In this document: positions 21,202 through 30,031 of the stretch, one piece after another | Layout: the number at the start of each line of letters is the position of its first letter | Position numbering within the stretch: the stretch's first letter is position 1 | From: Bacteroidota bacterium | Lineage (GTDB): Bacteria > Bacteroidota > Bacteroidia > AKYH767-A > OLB10 | NCBI GenBank assembly: GCA_016699635.1 | Contig: CP064983.1 | Span: 2,914,001 to 2,978,000 of the forward strand | Direction: 5' to 3' | Length of the DNA: 64,000 nt | Notes under the pieces: generated by a model | What the model saw: only the letters and a program-made list of their open reading frames with translations | Databases searched by the model: none | What the model was told of the DNA's origin: nothing | Translations under genes and position numbers: made by a program

Positions 21202-21241
21202 ACAATCAATTTCAATATTTATCTTTTTAATTTAATAAATC

Positions 21242-21528
21242 ATGTCCGACATACAATTGAAATTATGGGAGGTGTTCACCCAAAAGAAAACCGGAATGTC
21301 TTTTGAGCATGCAGGAAGTGTAAGAGCAGCAGATAAAGAAATGGCATTACTTAATGCCCGCGATGTTTACAGCAGACGTGGCGAAGCAACCTGCATTTGG
21401 GTAGTTCCTACTGAGTGTATTTCATCTTCGTCACCTGAAGATGTTGCATCTTTTTTGAGCCTTCTGATGATAAGATTTATCGCCACCCAAATTTTTATAA
21501 AACGCCTGATGGCATTAAGCAGGTTTAA
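21242..21528 (+). CDS. paaB: 1,2-phenylacetyl-CoA epoxidase subunit B, frameshifted at the C-terminus
   Basis: A small structural subunit that bridges PaaAC heterodimers. The sequence LKLWEVFTQKKTGMSFEHAGSVRA, then MALLNARDVYSRRGEATCIWVVP, is diagnostic of PaaB. The frame slips at the T6 run near 21450-21455. With one extra T the normal ending FFEPSDDKIYRHPNFYKTPDGIKQV is restored, with a stop at 21526-21528 just before paaC. As read, the frame runs to 21541 and would overlap paaC by 8 bases. Confidence 0.95.
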
Positions 21529-21533
21529 TAATC

Positions 21534-22289
21534 ATGAATAAAAATTTATTTGAATATACATTGCGTTTAGGCGACACAAGTCTCATTTTAAGTCAGAGAT
21601 TGAGTGAATGGTGCGGACATGGCCCAATGCTTGAAGAGGATATTGCTCTTACCAATATTGCACTTGATTTATTAGGGCAGGCAAAAGCTTTTCTTTCCTA
21701 TGCAGGTGATATCGAAAATAAAGAACGCGGTGAAGATGATTTGGCCTTTCATAGAGATGCAAACCAATTCAGAAATTTATTGCTTACAGAACAACCTAAT
21801 GTTGATTTTGGATTTACAATAATCAGACAACTTTTTGTAAGTACATGGCAACAATATTTATATTCTGAATTGACACATTCTACTGATAAAAACATCAGTG
21901 CACTTGCAATTAAATCATTGAAAGAAGTTAATTACCATTTGCGTTTTGCTTCGGATTGGACATTGCGTTTGGGAGATGGCACCGAAGAGAGTCATCAAAG
22001 AGTGCAGAATGCGGTTAATGAACTTTGGAATTATACCGGTGATCTTTTTGAGATAGACCAAGTTGATAAAGAGTTGTTAAAACACGGTATTGCAGCCGAT
22101 ATGAAAAAAGTTGAAGAAAGTTGGAATAAACATATCAAACAAGTGCTGAATGATGCCACGTTATCAATTCCCGAGATTAATAATTTTATGCGAACAGGAA
22201 GCCGCAAAGGAGTACATACAGAACATATAGGATTTATTCTTGCAGAAATGCAATTTTTACCTCGTGCATATCCTGATGCCAAATGGTAA
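21534..22289 (+). CDS. paaC: 1,2-phenylacetyl-CoA epoxidase subunit C
   Basis: The non-catalytic ferritin-fold partner of PaaA, 251 residues. Motifs include LRLGDTSLILSQRLSEWCGHGPMLEEDIALTN near the start, NVDFGFTIIRQLFVSTWQ, and SRKGVHTEHIGFILAEMQFLPRAYPDAKW at the end, a well-known PaaC C-terminus. The frame is intact. It starts 5 bases after the repaired paaB stop and overlaps paaD by 7 bases, so translation of the operon is tightly coupled. Confidence 0.97.
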   Translation: MNKNLFEYTLRLGDTSLILSQRLSEWCGHGPMLEEDIALTNIALDLLGQAKAFLSYAGDIENKERGEDDLAFHRDANQFRNLLLTEQPNVDFGFTIIRQLFVSTWQQYLYSELTHSTDKNISALAIKSLKEVNYHLRFASDWTLRLGDGTEESHQRVQNAVNELWNYTGDLFEIDQVDKELLKHGIAADMKKVEESWNKHIKQVLNDATLSIPEINNFMRTGSRKGVHTEHIGFILAEMQFLPRAYPDAKW

Positions 22290-22798
22290 ATGATTCCTTG
22301 AAAGAACAAAGCAGTTTAGAATCATCAGAAGTTTTTCAGTTACTGTATGCCATTCCTGATCCTGAGGTGCCGGTAATTACTATTGGAGAATTGGGTGTGC
22401 TTCGCAATGTTGAAATGATAAACGGCAGGATAGTGATTTATATAACACCAACATACTCGGGTTTCCCTGCTATGTTTGCAATTGAATCAGAAATTATAAC
22501 TATTCTTAAAGAAAATAACATCTCAGATTTTAAAGTAAAGACAGTACATTTTCCTGCATGGACTACTGACTGGCTTACTGATGCTGCTAAAAAGAAGCTT
22601 TCTGATTATGGCATTGCGCCACCTGAACATTCGTCACAAATAAAACATTTGCGTCCTGATGAGGTAAGTTTAAAATGTCCTTTTTGTCAATCAGATGAGA
22701 CACATCTTACCAGTTGGTTTGGCTCAACAGCATGCAAGGCTCTTTATTATTGTGATAATTGCAGGCAACCATTTGAACATTTTAAATGCCATCATTAA
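22283..22798 (+). CDS. paaD: Phenylacetate-CoA oxygenase subunit PaaD (MIP18/DUF59-type, Fe-S maturation)
   Basis: 171 residues: an N-terminal DUF59/MIP18 domain (FQLLYAIPDPEVPVITIGELGVLRNVE) and a C-terminal zinc ribbon (CPFCQSDETHLTSWFGSTACKALYYC..C, from about residue 131). PaaD is thought to help assemble the Fe-S cluster of the reductase PaaE. Its start overlaps paaC by 7 bases. paaE and the ligase paaK do not follow it here; the next 184 bases are non-coding and the following genes are respiratory. Confidence 0.95.
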   Translation: MVNDSLKEQSSLESSEVFQLLYAIPDPEVPVITIGELGVLRNVEMINGRIVIYITPTYSGFPAMFAIESEIITILKENNISDFKVKTVHFPAWTTDWLTDAAKKKLSDYGIAPPEHSSQIKHLRPDEVSLKCPFCQSDETHLTSWFGSTACKALYYCDNCRQPFEHFKCHH

Positions 22799-22982
22799 TA
22801 TTTTCTATTAACAGGCTCGTTTAAATATTTATTTTTCAGTCTATTCTGATACTTTTTTAAACAGTGATAAAAGTCAGCCTTGTCACTGTCATTAGTCAAT
22901 TTGTTTTCATGCTGATAATTGTTCATTTGTATATGATGATTCAGCATTTCTTTGATTATGGAAATGCAAAAACGATTCAGCT

Positions 22983-23357
22983 ATGCAAGTGAGTTTAAAG
23001 TTTAAGGTACTTATTACACTTTTTACATTATTTAGTTTTTACACCGCATTTGTTTACACTAAGGCAACTGCAGGCGCCACTTTTACAATGAACGATGATG
23101 CGTTTAAAGGGAAAATGCTCTATCAGAAATTCAACTGTACTGCATGTCATCAACTTTATGGCTTAGGTGGATATCTTGGCCCAGAGCTTACATCAGCCTA
23201 TTCGCAGAAAGCACAAAATGATGCATACTTTTCTGCAATACTCAAAAATGGAACTGTACGTATGCCCGATTTTAATTTGAGTGATAAAGAGGTTAATCAG
23301 GTAATCGAGTATTTGAAATACATTGATCAAACATCAAAACACATTTCTGCATACTAA
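22983..23357 (+). CDS. Membrane-anchored class I cytochrome c, NorC-like
   Basis: 124 residues. An uncleaved N-terminal membrane segment (about 8-26) is followed by a single c-type haem site, C52-T-A-C-H56, in the context FNCTACHQLYGLGGYLGPELT, and a distal Met94 in VRMPDFNLS. The combination CHxLxGxGxYxGPELT plus AILKNGTVRMPDFNLS is characteristic of NorC, the electron-entry subunit of cytochrome-c nitric oxide reductases. A NorB-like gene lies 1.8 kb downstream in the same direction, separated by an MbnP/MbnH-like pair. The upstream 184-base gap holds a weak hairpin (22861-22889) but no convincing Fnr/Nnr site. Confidence 0.85.
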   Translation: MQVSLKFKVLITLFTLFSFYTAFVYTKATAGATFTMNDDAFKGKMLYQKFNCTACHQLYGLGGYLGPELTSAYSQKAQNDAYFSAILKNGTVRMPDFNLSDKEVNQVIEYLKYIDQTSKHISAY

Positions 23358-23396
23358 AAACCTGAACATGAAGACAAGCAATAAAATCAATAAAGT

Positions 23397-24121
23397 ATGA
23401 GAACTTCAATATTATTAATACGAAATGTCATATTGATTGCCTTGATGACCATAATGGTTTCATCTTGTAAGAAAAAGATGACGATGAAAACAAACTCAAT
23501 CTAAATTTATCTTTTGCAGTGGATGGTAGTAAACTTGAATTTAATAGCATAAAGTATGTAAATGCTGCAGTCAACAATTACAGTGTTTCGAAATTGCATT
23601 TCTATATTTCTGCTTTTGAGTTTGAGAATACTGACGGAAGTAAGTTTACTTTTGATAGTATCTTTTACGTTGACGCTGCAATCCAAACACCTTCTTTTGC
23701 TCTTGAAGGATTGCCTGTTGGAAATTATAAATCACTTCGTTTTTTAATTGGCCTCGACAGTTTGCATAACATCAGCCACGCTTTGCCAAATACAATTGAC
23801 AATGAAAATATGAGTTGGCCTGATATGATGGGAGGTGGGTATCATTTTATGAAACTCGAAGGTAATTTTATGGACGGTGGAAATCCAACCGGATATGCAA
23901 TGCATCTAGGGAAAAATGTGCATGTGGTGCAAGTAAACATTCAGAAAGATTTTAAAGTTTCAGGCGGTACAGCAGCACTTAATCTGGAAATGAATATTAA
24001 TGAATGGTTTTCTAATCCGCATAACTACGACTTTAACATTGATGGAAATTATTCAATGAGTGACAGCGTTGCCATGTCAAAACTAGCATTAAACGGAAAA
24101 GACGTTTTTAATATCCAATAG
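23397..24121 (+). CDS. MbnP-like copper-binding lipoprotein, frameshifted after the signal peptide
   Basis: The ATG at 23397 begins a lipoprotein signal (LIALMTIMVSSC, Cys24), then the frame breaks in the A run at about 23472-23476. Adding one A gives CKKKDDDENKLNLNLSFAVDGSKL, joined to the long open piece from 23519. The mature part has paired beta motifs (YSVSKLHFYISAFEF...VDAAIQTPSFALEGLPVGNYKSLRFLIGLDS) and NMSWPDMMGGGYHFMKLEG. This is the pattern of the MbnP family of periplasmic copper proteins known from methanobactin operons and from wider MbnP/MbnH pairs. Its stop touches the MbnH-like gene (one base between them). About 241 residues when repaired. Confidence 0.82.
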
Positions 24122-24122
24122 T

Positions 24123-25145
24123 ATGAAGCTAAAAGTAATTTTTACTATATTGATTGTTGGGTTGCTCTCTGTACTTGCCTGTAAAAAGGATAAGGATGAT
24201 GATCCTATAAATAACCTTCCTCCTTACAATCCAACACCATATACAATCAACACACCTTCAAATTTACCGGCAATGAATGTTCCATCATTCAACCCTACTA
24301 CAGTTGAAGGTGTTTATCTAGGGCGAAAGTTATACTATGATAAACTTTTACATCCTACAGGTACTTCATCATGTTCATCATGCCATATTCAGTCGCAAGG
24401 CTTTGCTGTTACAGGCACGAATATTATTCCACATGTTAACTTAGGCTATCAAAATAAGTTTTTATGGAATGGCGAAATTCAGGGAACATTAGAAGATGCT
24501 ATGATGTTTGAAGTAGAAACTTTTTTTAATACAGATATTTCAAGACTTCAGAAAGATAGCTTATATCCTATTCTTTTTTATAAAGCATTCGGCAGTACAA
24601 CTATTGATACTAAAAAGTGTGCTTATGCATTGGCCCAATTTCTGAGAACTGTTGTTTCCGGCAATTCTAAGTTAGATCGTTTCATCCGTCACGAGACTTT
24701 GTTTACAGCTGACGAAATACAAGGATTTAATATTTTCTTTTCAGAAAAAGGCGACTGTTTTCACTGTCATTCGTTGTCTTTAACTTCCGATGGCGATTTG
24801 CACAATATCGGACTCGATTCAGTTTTTACAGGTGTCAATGCAGGGTATTATAATGTCAGTCATAATGCTGCAGATTATGGAAAGTTCCGTACACCATCGC
24901 TAAGAAATACAGCATTAAAAACAACCTTCATGCACGATGCACGTTTCACTACACTTGACCAAGTAATTGAACATTACAACACAGGTGTTAAACATTCACC
25001 ATCTTTAGATCCGGTTATGACAAAGCCCGGCAAAGAACTTGGTTTACAACTTACACCACTTGAGAAACAAAAGCTAAAAGCGTTTCTACTTACACTTACT
25101 GATTCAACTTTTCTTAACAATCCAGATTTTTCTAATCCAAACTGA
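24123..25145 (+). CDS. Di-haem cytochrome c peroxidase family lipoprotein (MbnH/MauG-like)
   Basis: 340 residues with a lipobox LSVLAC20. Two c-type haem sites are visible: C84-S-S-C-H88 and C212-F-H-C-H216. Family motifs include LGRKLYYDKLLHPTGTSSCSSCH, QNKFLWNGEIQGTLEDAMMFE and GKFRTPSLRNTALKTTFMHDARF near residue 257. The superfamily includes bacterial cytochrome c peroxidase, MauG and MbnH. MbnH acts on its MbnP partner by oxidising a tryptophan to kynurenine. Because the MbnP-like gene is directly upstream, the MbnH role is the most likely one. Placement between norC-like and norB-like genes is unusual. Confidence 0.88.
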   Translation: MKLKVIFTILIVGLLSVLACKKDKDDDPINNLPPYNPTPYTINTPSNLPAMNVPSFNPTTVEGVYLGRKLYYDKLLHPTGTSSCSSCHIQSQGFAVTGTNIIPHVNLGYQNKFLWNGEIQGTLEDAMMFEVETFFNTDISRLQKDSLYPILFYKAFGSTTIDTKKCAYALAQFLRTVVSGNSKLDRFIRHETLFTADEIQGFNIFFSEKGDCFHCHSLSLTSDGDLHNIGLDSVFTGVNAGYYNVSHNAADYGKFRTPSLRNTALKTTFMHDARFTTLDQVIEHYNTGVKHSPSLDPVMTKPGKELGLQLTPLEKQKLKAFLLTLTDSTFLNNPDFSNPN

Positions 25146-25173
25146 GTTTTAGCGTGATTCAGTAATACATACA

Positions 25174-26551
25174 ATGAACCATAGTCAGTCAAACAATTTA
25201 AATATCCATTTTCTGTTTATTGCAGTTGCACTTTCTGTACTTATTGCAGGGGTGTTGTTTGGCGTAGTTGGAGGCATTCAGTATATCGTACCCGGTTGGC
25301 TCAAAGATGAATTGTCGTTTGAAAGAGTCAGACCACTTCACGTGACAATGGTAATATCATGGATTTTTGCCGGAGCCATGGGCGGTATCTATTATTATTT
25401 ACCTCAGACGGTGAAAGGTAAACTATATTCACCAACTTTAGCAGTAGCCCATCTTGTATTATTTATTCTGACGGGATTATCCATCATTGCCTGCTACTTT
25501 GCAGGCGTATTTGGTGGTCGAGAGTATTTTGAGTTTCCACCGGCAATTTGCAATTCCAATGCTTGTAACCTGGCTGTTGTTTGTAGCCAATATGTTGCTG
25601 ACGCTTAAACGATATTACAACAGCAATACACTCATCTTCTCTAAAGTTTATATCTGGATGTGGCTTACAGGAATGTTTTTCTTTCTGCTAACATTCTTAG
25701 AATCATATCTGTGGTTGTTTTCTTTTTTCAGTAATAATCTTGTTCGTGATATAACCGTTCAATGGAAAGCATCCGGAGCTATGGTGGGCTCATGGAATAT
25801 GCTGGTATATGGTACCGCATTTTATGTAATGGAAAAAATGAGTGGTGATGAAAAGGTTGCCACATCAAAGATGACCTTCTTTTTTTATTTTTTAGGTCTT
25901 ACCAATCTTATGTTTAACTGGGGGCATCATACCTACATTGTGCCTGCATCGCCCTGGATTCGGGATATTGCCTATGTCATAAGTATGACAGAGTTACTTA
26001 TTCTTGGAAATATTATCTGGGGCTGGCGCAAAACGGTTTCATCAGCTACTAAAACTTTTCATCTTATGCCTTATCGTTTTTTTACGGCTTCAGATGTTTG
26101 GATATTTATCAACCTTATTTTAGCCATAGCTATTTCTGTTCCGTTTATAAATCGTTTCACTCATGGCACCCACATCACAGTTGCACATGCAATGGGTACT
26201 ACTATTGGAATCAACACATTTATCCTTTTTGCTTCGGTGTTTTATCTATTAAGACTGCCAGAAGGCACAACCTCTCTTAAATATATAAAAGCAGGCTTCT
26301 GGACATTGAATGTTTCTTTGCTCATATTTTGGGTTTCACTTATTGCATCAGGCGTCACTAAAACAATTGAACTGAGTAATGGGGGAACATTTGCATCAGC
26401 TATGCAAAAAATGCTACCGTATTTTTATAGCTTTTTCATTGCAGGAATTGGCATTTTTGCAGGCATTTTACTCATTGCTATTCCGGCTTTGATTTCATGC
26501 ATTCAAAATGTCAGACAGAACAGACTTGTTTCTATACAGTCAGTCGCCTGA
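25174..26551 (+). CDS. NorB-like haem-copper (nitric oxide reductase family) catalytic subunit, frameshifted
   Basis: About 459 residues and roughly 12 membrane helices, the size of NorB. The helix II haem-b ligand lies in RPLHVTMVISW (His56), and the NOR-type loop GGREYFEFPP, the helix VII pair GHHTYIVP (25922-25945) and the helix X motif THGTHITVAHAMGTTIG are all present. The break is near 25545 (open pieces 25174-25608 and 25487-26551). Helix VI (25757-25813) reads KASGAMVGSWNMLVYG; canonical cNOR has HLWVEG here and oxidases have a copper-binding His, but this protein has none. It is therefore a divergent NOR-like enzyme whose reaction is unproven. There is no quinol-type N-terminal extension. 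Confidence 0.85.
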
Positions 26552-26580
26552 TAATTATCTCATATAAATTTAATAATTTG

Positions 26581-26609
26581 TTTGGTATCATGGCCATGTA
26601 TTAATTTCG
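26581..26609 (+). promoter_or_regulatory. Possible promoter of mutS2
   Basis: TTTG at 26581-26584 and TAATTTCG at 26602-26609 are separated by 17 bases. The -7 box differs from TAnnTTTG at one position. It lies in the 123-base gap after the norB-like gene. Confidence 0.35.
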
Positions 26610-26674
26610 CACTTCAGTATTGGGCATACCTTAAGTTTATGCATAAAACTGAAAATTTATTTTGAATTGTTTAC

Positions 26675-28720
26675 ATGTATATTTTCCCATCTCAGTCGTT
26701 ACTTGCGGATGAGTTCAATGCCGTAAAAGCAAACATTGCCCAGAGTTGTCTTACACCTGCTGCTGCACAAGAAATTCTTAATCTGACTCCAAGTACTGAT
26801 AGAAATTATATTGAATTACAACTTGGGAGAACAGAAGAAATGCGTAGGCTGCTTGCTGATGCAGAACCTTTTCCTGTTTCGGGCTATTGTGATGTTACGA
26901 AAGAACTTCAACTGCTTAAGATTGAAAACAGCGTATTGCTGCCTTCACAAGCATTGCAACTTGCTGCACTCACACATACGGTAGGTCTAATTATTAAATT
27001 TTTCAATCAGGCACCACGATATCCTTTACTCACACAGATACTCAATGATTGCTTTTTTGAACCTGCCATTGCAAGTGAAGTTGAGAGAGTGCTTGACACT
27101 TTTGGTGTGGTGCGTTCTTCTGCATCAACGGAACTCTTGCACATCAGACGTACTTTACAAAGGCAACGTGCTGAATCAGACAGAGCCTATCAGCAAGTCA
27201 TTGCACGCTATAAGAAAAATGGATGGCTTACAGATAGCGAAGAGTCATCACGCAACGGAAGACGGGTTCTTTCAATCGTTGCAGAACAAAAGCGGACAAT
27301 CAATGGTGTCATCCATGATGTTTCTGCAACAGGAAAAACTGCATTCGTTGAGCCTGATGAAGTGTTGCACATAAATAATCATATTCAACAGTTAGAGCAG
27401 GATGAGAGACTTGAAATCACTCGAATCATGCGACAACTTACTGTATTCCTGCGTAATTATTATACCACACTTCAGCAATATGCATTTATCCTCACTCAAA
27501 TGGATATGCATCATGCCAAAGCACTTTTTGCACTGAACTATCGTGCCGTAAAACCTGAAATCACGAATAACCCTGAGATAAATCTTATCAATGCTTCGCA
27601 TCCGATATTGTTAATTCAGCAAAAGGATATTCAAAAAAGTGTTGTTCCATTTACGCTTCATCTGAATCACGACAAGAGAATATTAATCATCAGCGGACCT
27701 AATGCCGGAGGTAAAACAGTATGCATGAAAGCCGTTGGGCTTTTGCTTATCATGGCGCAGTCAGGAATACATATCACTGCAAAAACAGGAACTACAGTTG
27801 GTGTTTTCAATAAACTTCTTATTGATATAGGCGATTCTCAATCTATCGAATACGAATTAAGCACATACAGTTCCCGATTAAAAAACATGAAAGTGTTTTT
27901 TGAGCAGGTTGACAATAAATCACTCTTTCTGATTGATGAACTTGGTAGTGGTACAGACCCTCAACTTGGAGGTGCATTGGCTGAAGCAATGCTTGAAACA
28001 TTAAACCAAAACCACTCATTTGGAATTGTAACTACGCATTATATGAACCTGAAAGTACTTGCAGAGAAAGTGCCTGGATTCGTTAATGGCTCTATGTCGT
28101 TTGACAAACGTAATCTAAAACCACTCTTTCAACTGCAAATTGGTAAGCCTGGCAGCTCTTATACATTTATTGTGGCAGAACGAAGCGGGCTACCGCAACA
28201 AATCATCAACAGTCGCCGTGCAAAGGTGCCGAAGTCACACATGCTACTTGAAAACTACTATCAAAAGTTGAAAAAGACAAAATAGTGATTGAAGAAAAGT
28301 TAAAAGCAATTCTCCAAAAAGAAAGACACTTAACACGCTCATAAAACAGAATGATGAACTAATTTATAAAAACGAAAATCTCAAGAATAGCCTTCAGCAG
28401 CATTTGCGCAGTCATCAGGAAAATCTTGATAGAAAGGCTGAAGCACGTATTAAGAAGTTTGCATTAGATCTTAAACAGGCAAAGAATAAAAAGGCTGTAA
28501 TTGAAAAATTTCTTTCAGAAGCAGGGCTTAAAACAAGAATAAGGAGAAGGTCGTTCACAGAACCATTGATCCACGTATTATTAGTGGCACTACTGTGAAA
28601 CTTTATAATGGAAAAGTATCAGGAATTGTTCAATCTGTTGATCAGGAAAATGCAACCGTTCTATTTGGAAACTTCACTACAAAGTGCAAGTTAACCGACC
28701 TGATACTTGATAGTAAATAA
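26675..28720 (+). CDS. mutS2: Endonuclease MutS2-type ATPase lacking an Smr domain, frameshifted three times near the 3' end
   Basis: Lever and clamp helices lead into an ABC-type ATPase: Walker A ISGPNAGGKTVCMKAVG, Q-loop region, signature STYSSRLKNM, and Walker B LFLIDELGSGTDPQLGGALAEA. MutS2 binds branched DNA or collided ribosomes rather than mismatches. The first 536 codons are open; breaks near 28265, 28320 and 28545 then split the tail (KVEKDKIVIEEKLKAIL; KNSLQQHLRSHQENLDRKAEARIKKF; TIDPRIISGTTVKLYNGKVSGIV), ending TTKCKLTDLILDSK at 28720. Repaired length is about 682 residues. The Smr nuclease domain that usually ends MutS2 (about 790 residues) is not encoded here or downstream. Confidence 0.88.
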
Positions 28721-28855
28721 ATATCATACTGTAGTAAAATTTTCAACCGTTATTAAATGATTGCAATTGTACACTATAAAAAATCAAAAGATAATTTTTA
28801 ATTTCACAACCCTTATTCAGTTTTCATCAAACATAAAATCAAATTTTTAGTACTT

Positions 28856-29407
28856 ATGAAATTATCTTCAGCACAGACAAAACAACTCTTATCTACTTTA
28901 GAAAACAGATTCACAGAAAATATGAAGCGTCATAAAGGCCTGCAATGGGGTAATGTAGAAACATTGCTCAGAAAATCGTCTTCCAAATTAAGCGTACTTT
29001 GGCAAATGGAAGAAACAGGTGGACAACCCGATGTTGTTGCCTTTGATAAAAAATCGGGTCAGTTTACATTCTTTGACTGTTCTCCCGAAAGTCCAGCCGG
29101 CAGAAGAAGTCTTTGCTACGACAACAAAGCATTAAACGACCGTAAAGAAAATAAACCCAAAGGAAGTGCACTTGGGTTAGCAACTGAAATGGGTGTTGAA
29201 ATTTTATCAGAAGAACAATATAAATTTCTGCATACACTGGGTAACTTTGATCTTAAAACATCTTCGTGGTTATTTACACCACTACATATTCGTGTTTTAG
29301 GAGGAGCCATCTTTGGAGATTGCCGCTACCAACAAGTTTTTACTTATCATAACGGTGCAGAATCTTATTATGCAGCAAGAGGATTCAGAAGTTTTATATG
29401 TGTTTGA
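28856..29407 (+). CDS. DUF4256 domain-containing protein
   Basis: 183 residues, intact. The sequence matches the DUF4256 family: FTENMKRHKGLQWGNVETLL, ETGGQPDVVAFDKKSGQFTFFDC, ESPAGRRSLCYDNKALNDRK, EMGVEILSEEQYKFLHTLGNFDLKTSSW and a closing VFTYHNGAESYYAARGFR. It is a soluble cytoplasmic protein with no signal peptide. The family has no established function. It stands alone between mutS2 and the tmRNA gene, with 135 bases upstream and the convergent tmRNA downstream. Confidence 0.88.
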   Translation: MKLSSAQTKQLLSTLENRFTENMKRHKGLQWGNVETLLRKSSSKLSVLWQMEETGGQPDVVAFDKKSGQFTFFDCSPESPAGRRSLCYDNKALNDRKENKPKGSALGLATEMGVEILSEEQYKFLHTLGNFDLKTSSWLFTPLHIRVLGGAIFGDCRYQQVFTYHNGAESYYAARGFRSFICV

Positions 29408-29528
29408 GCCCATTACATTATAAGCGCTTAACGCAACTGCAATTCAGAATTCTGCATTCTACATTATCAAATTACTTCATCACCTCATAACACATCATTT
29501 TCTAACTCCTCAATGCAATTCAAAAAAG

Positions 29529-29921
29529 TGGAGCCGGTGAGATTTGAACTCACGTCCAGATATGGAATCCATACACTTTCTACATCTAGCAGATATTTAA
29601 TTGTAGGGATAAAACAAGACTACCTGCCTGTCAGTTCTATCCTTAGCCCTTGTTTTCTCACTGATGTTGCAGAGCACAACAGCAGCCAGTTCATATCTGT
29701 GATGCCCTTTTCGCAAACGCTATGAACTTAAGTCTGCGTAGGACAGCTTGTGCTACCACCTGGTGGCAGCATCAGGCAATTCTTCTTGGAAGAATTAAGC
29801 CGCAAGCGCGTAGTTTGTTTCGCCATTTAAGCGAGTTGTGAATCGGGATTTACGGGTCGTTCTCACAGCACCCGGCATGCTTACGTATTTATTACGCACA
29901 CTGTCGAAACCTTTCGGCCCC
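29529..29921 (-). ncRNA. ssrA: Transfer-messenger RNA (tmRNA)
   Basis: Read on the minus strand, the 5' end is GGGGCCGAAAGGTTTCGACA and the 3' end is a T-arm/acceptor with GTTCAAATCTCAC and CGGCTCC. The seven acceptor pairs form between 29915-29921 and 29530-29536 (one G-U). The internal tag ORF reads GETNYALAA followed by TAA (GGC GAA ACA AAC TAC GCG CTT GCG GCT). The discriminator base is A and CCA is not fully encoded. It rescues stalled ribosomes together with SmpB. Length is 393 nt. Open frames on either strand in this interval are not real genes. Confidence 0.97.
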
Positions 29922-29943
29922 ATAATTATCAAAGAACAGAATG

Positions 29944-29951
29944 CAAATTTA
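29944..29951 (-). promoter_or_regulatory. -7 box (TAAATTTG) for ssrA
   Basis: A perfect TAnnTTTG match 22 bases upstream of the mature tmRNA 5' end, leaving room for a short leader removed by RNase P. Confidence 0.45.
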
Positions 29952-30031
29952 CAGCTATTCTATGACACATTTATGAATATTTTGCTGTCAGTTTTTCAGA
30001 AGTGTATTTTTGCAGCAAACCGTTTTACATT

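Noticed and set aside
25174..26551. NO dismutase (Nod), because of missing active-site ligands
   Set aside because: Known Nod proteins are long quinol-NOR-type chains with an N-terminal extension. This one is about 459 residues and has a separate NorC-like cytochrome.
25174..26551. cbb3 cytochrome oxidase subunit I (CcoN)
   Set aside because: The GGREYFEFPP loop, the THGTHITVAHAMGTTIG helix and the NorC-like partner fit the NOR branch, no CcoO/CcoP genes are present, and the copper-B His of helix VI is absent.
29529..29921. Short open frames on the plus strand over this interval
   Set aside because: The interval folds as tmRNA with a clear tag peptide; the frames have no protein-like features.
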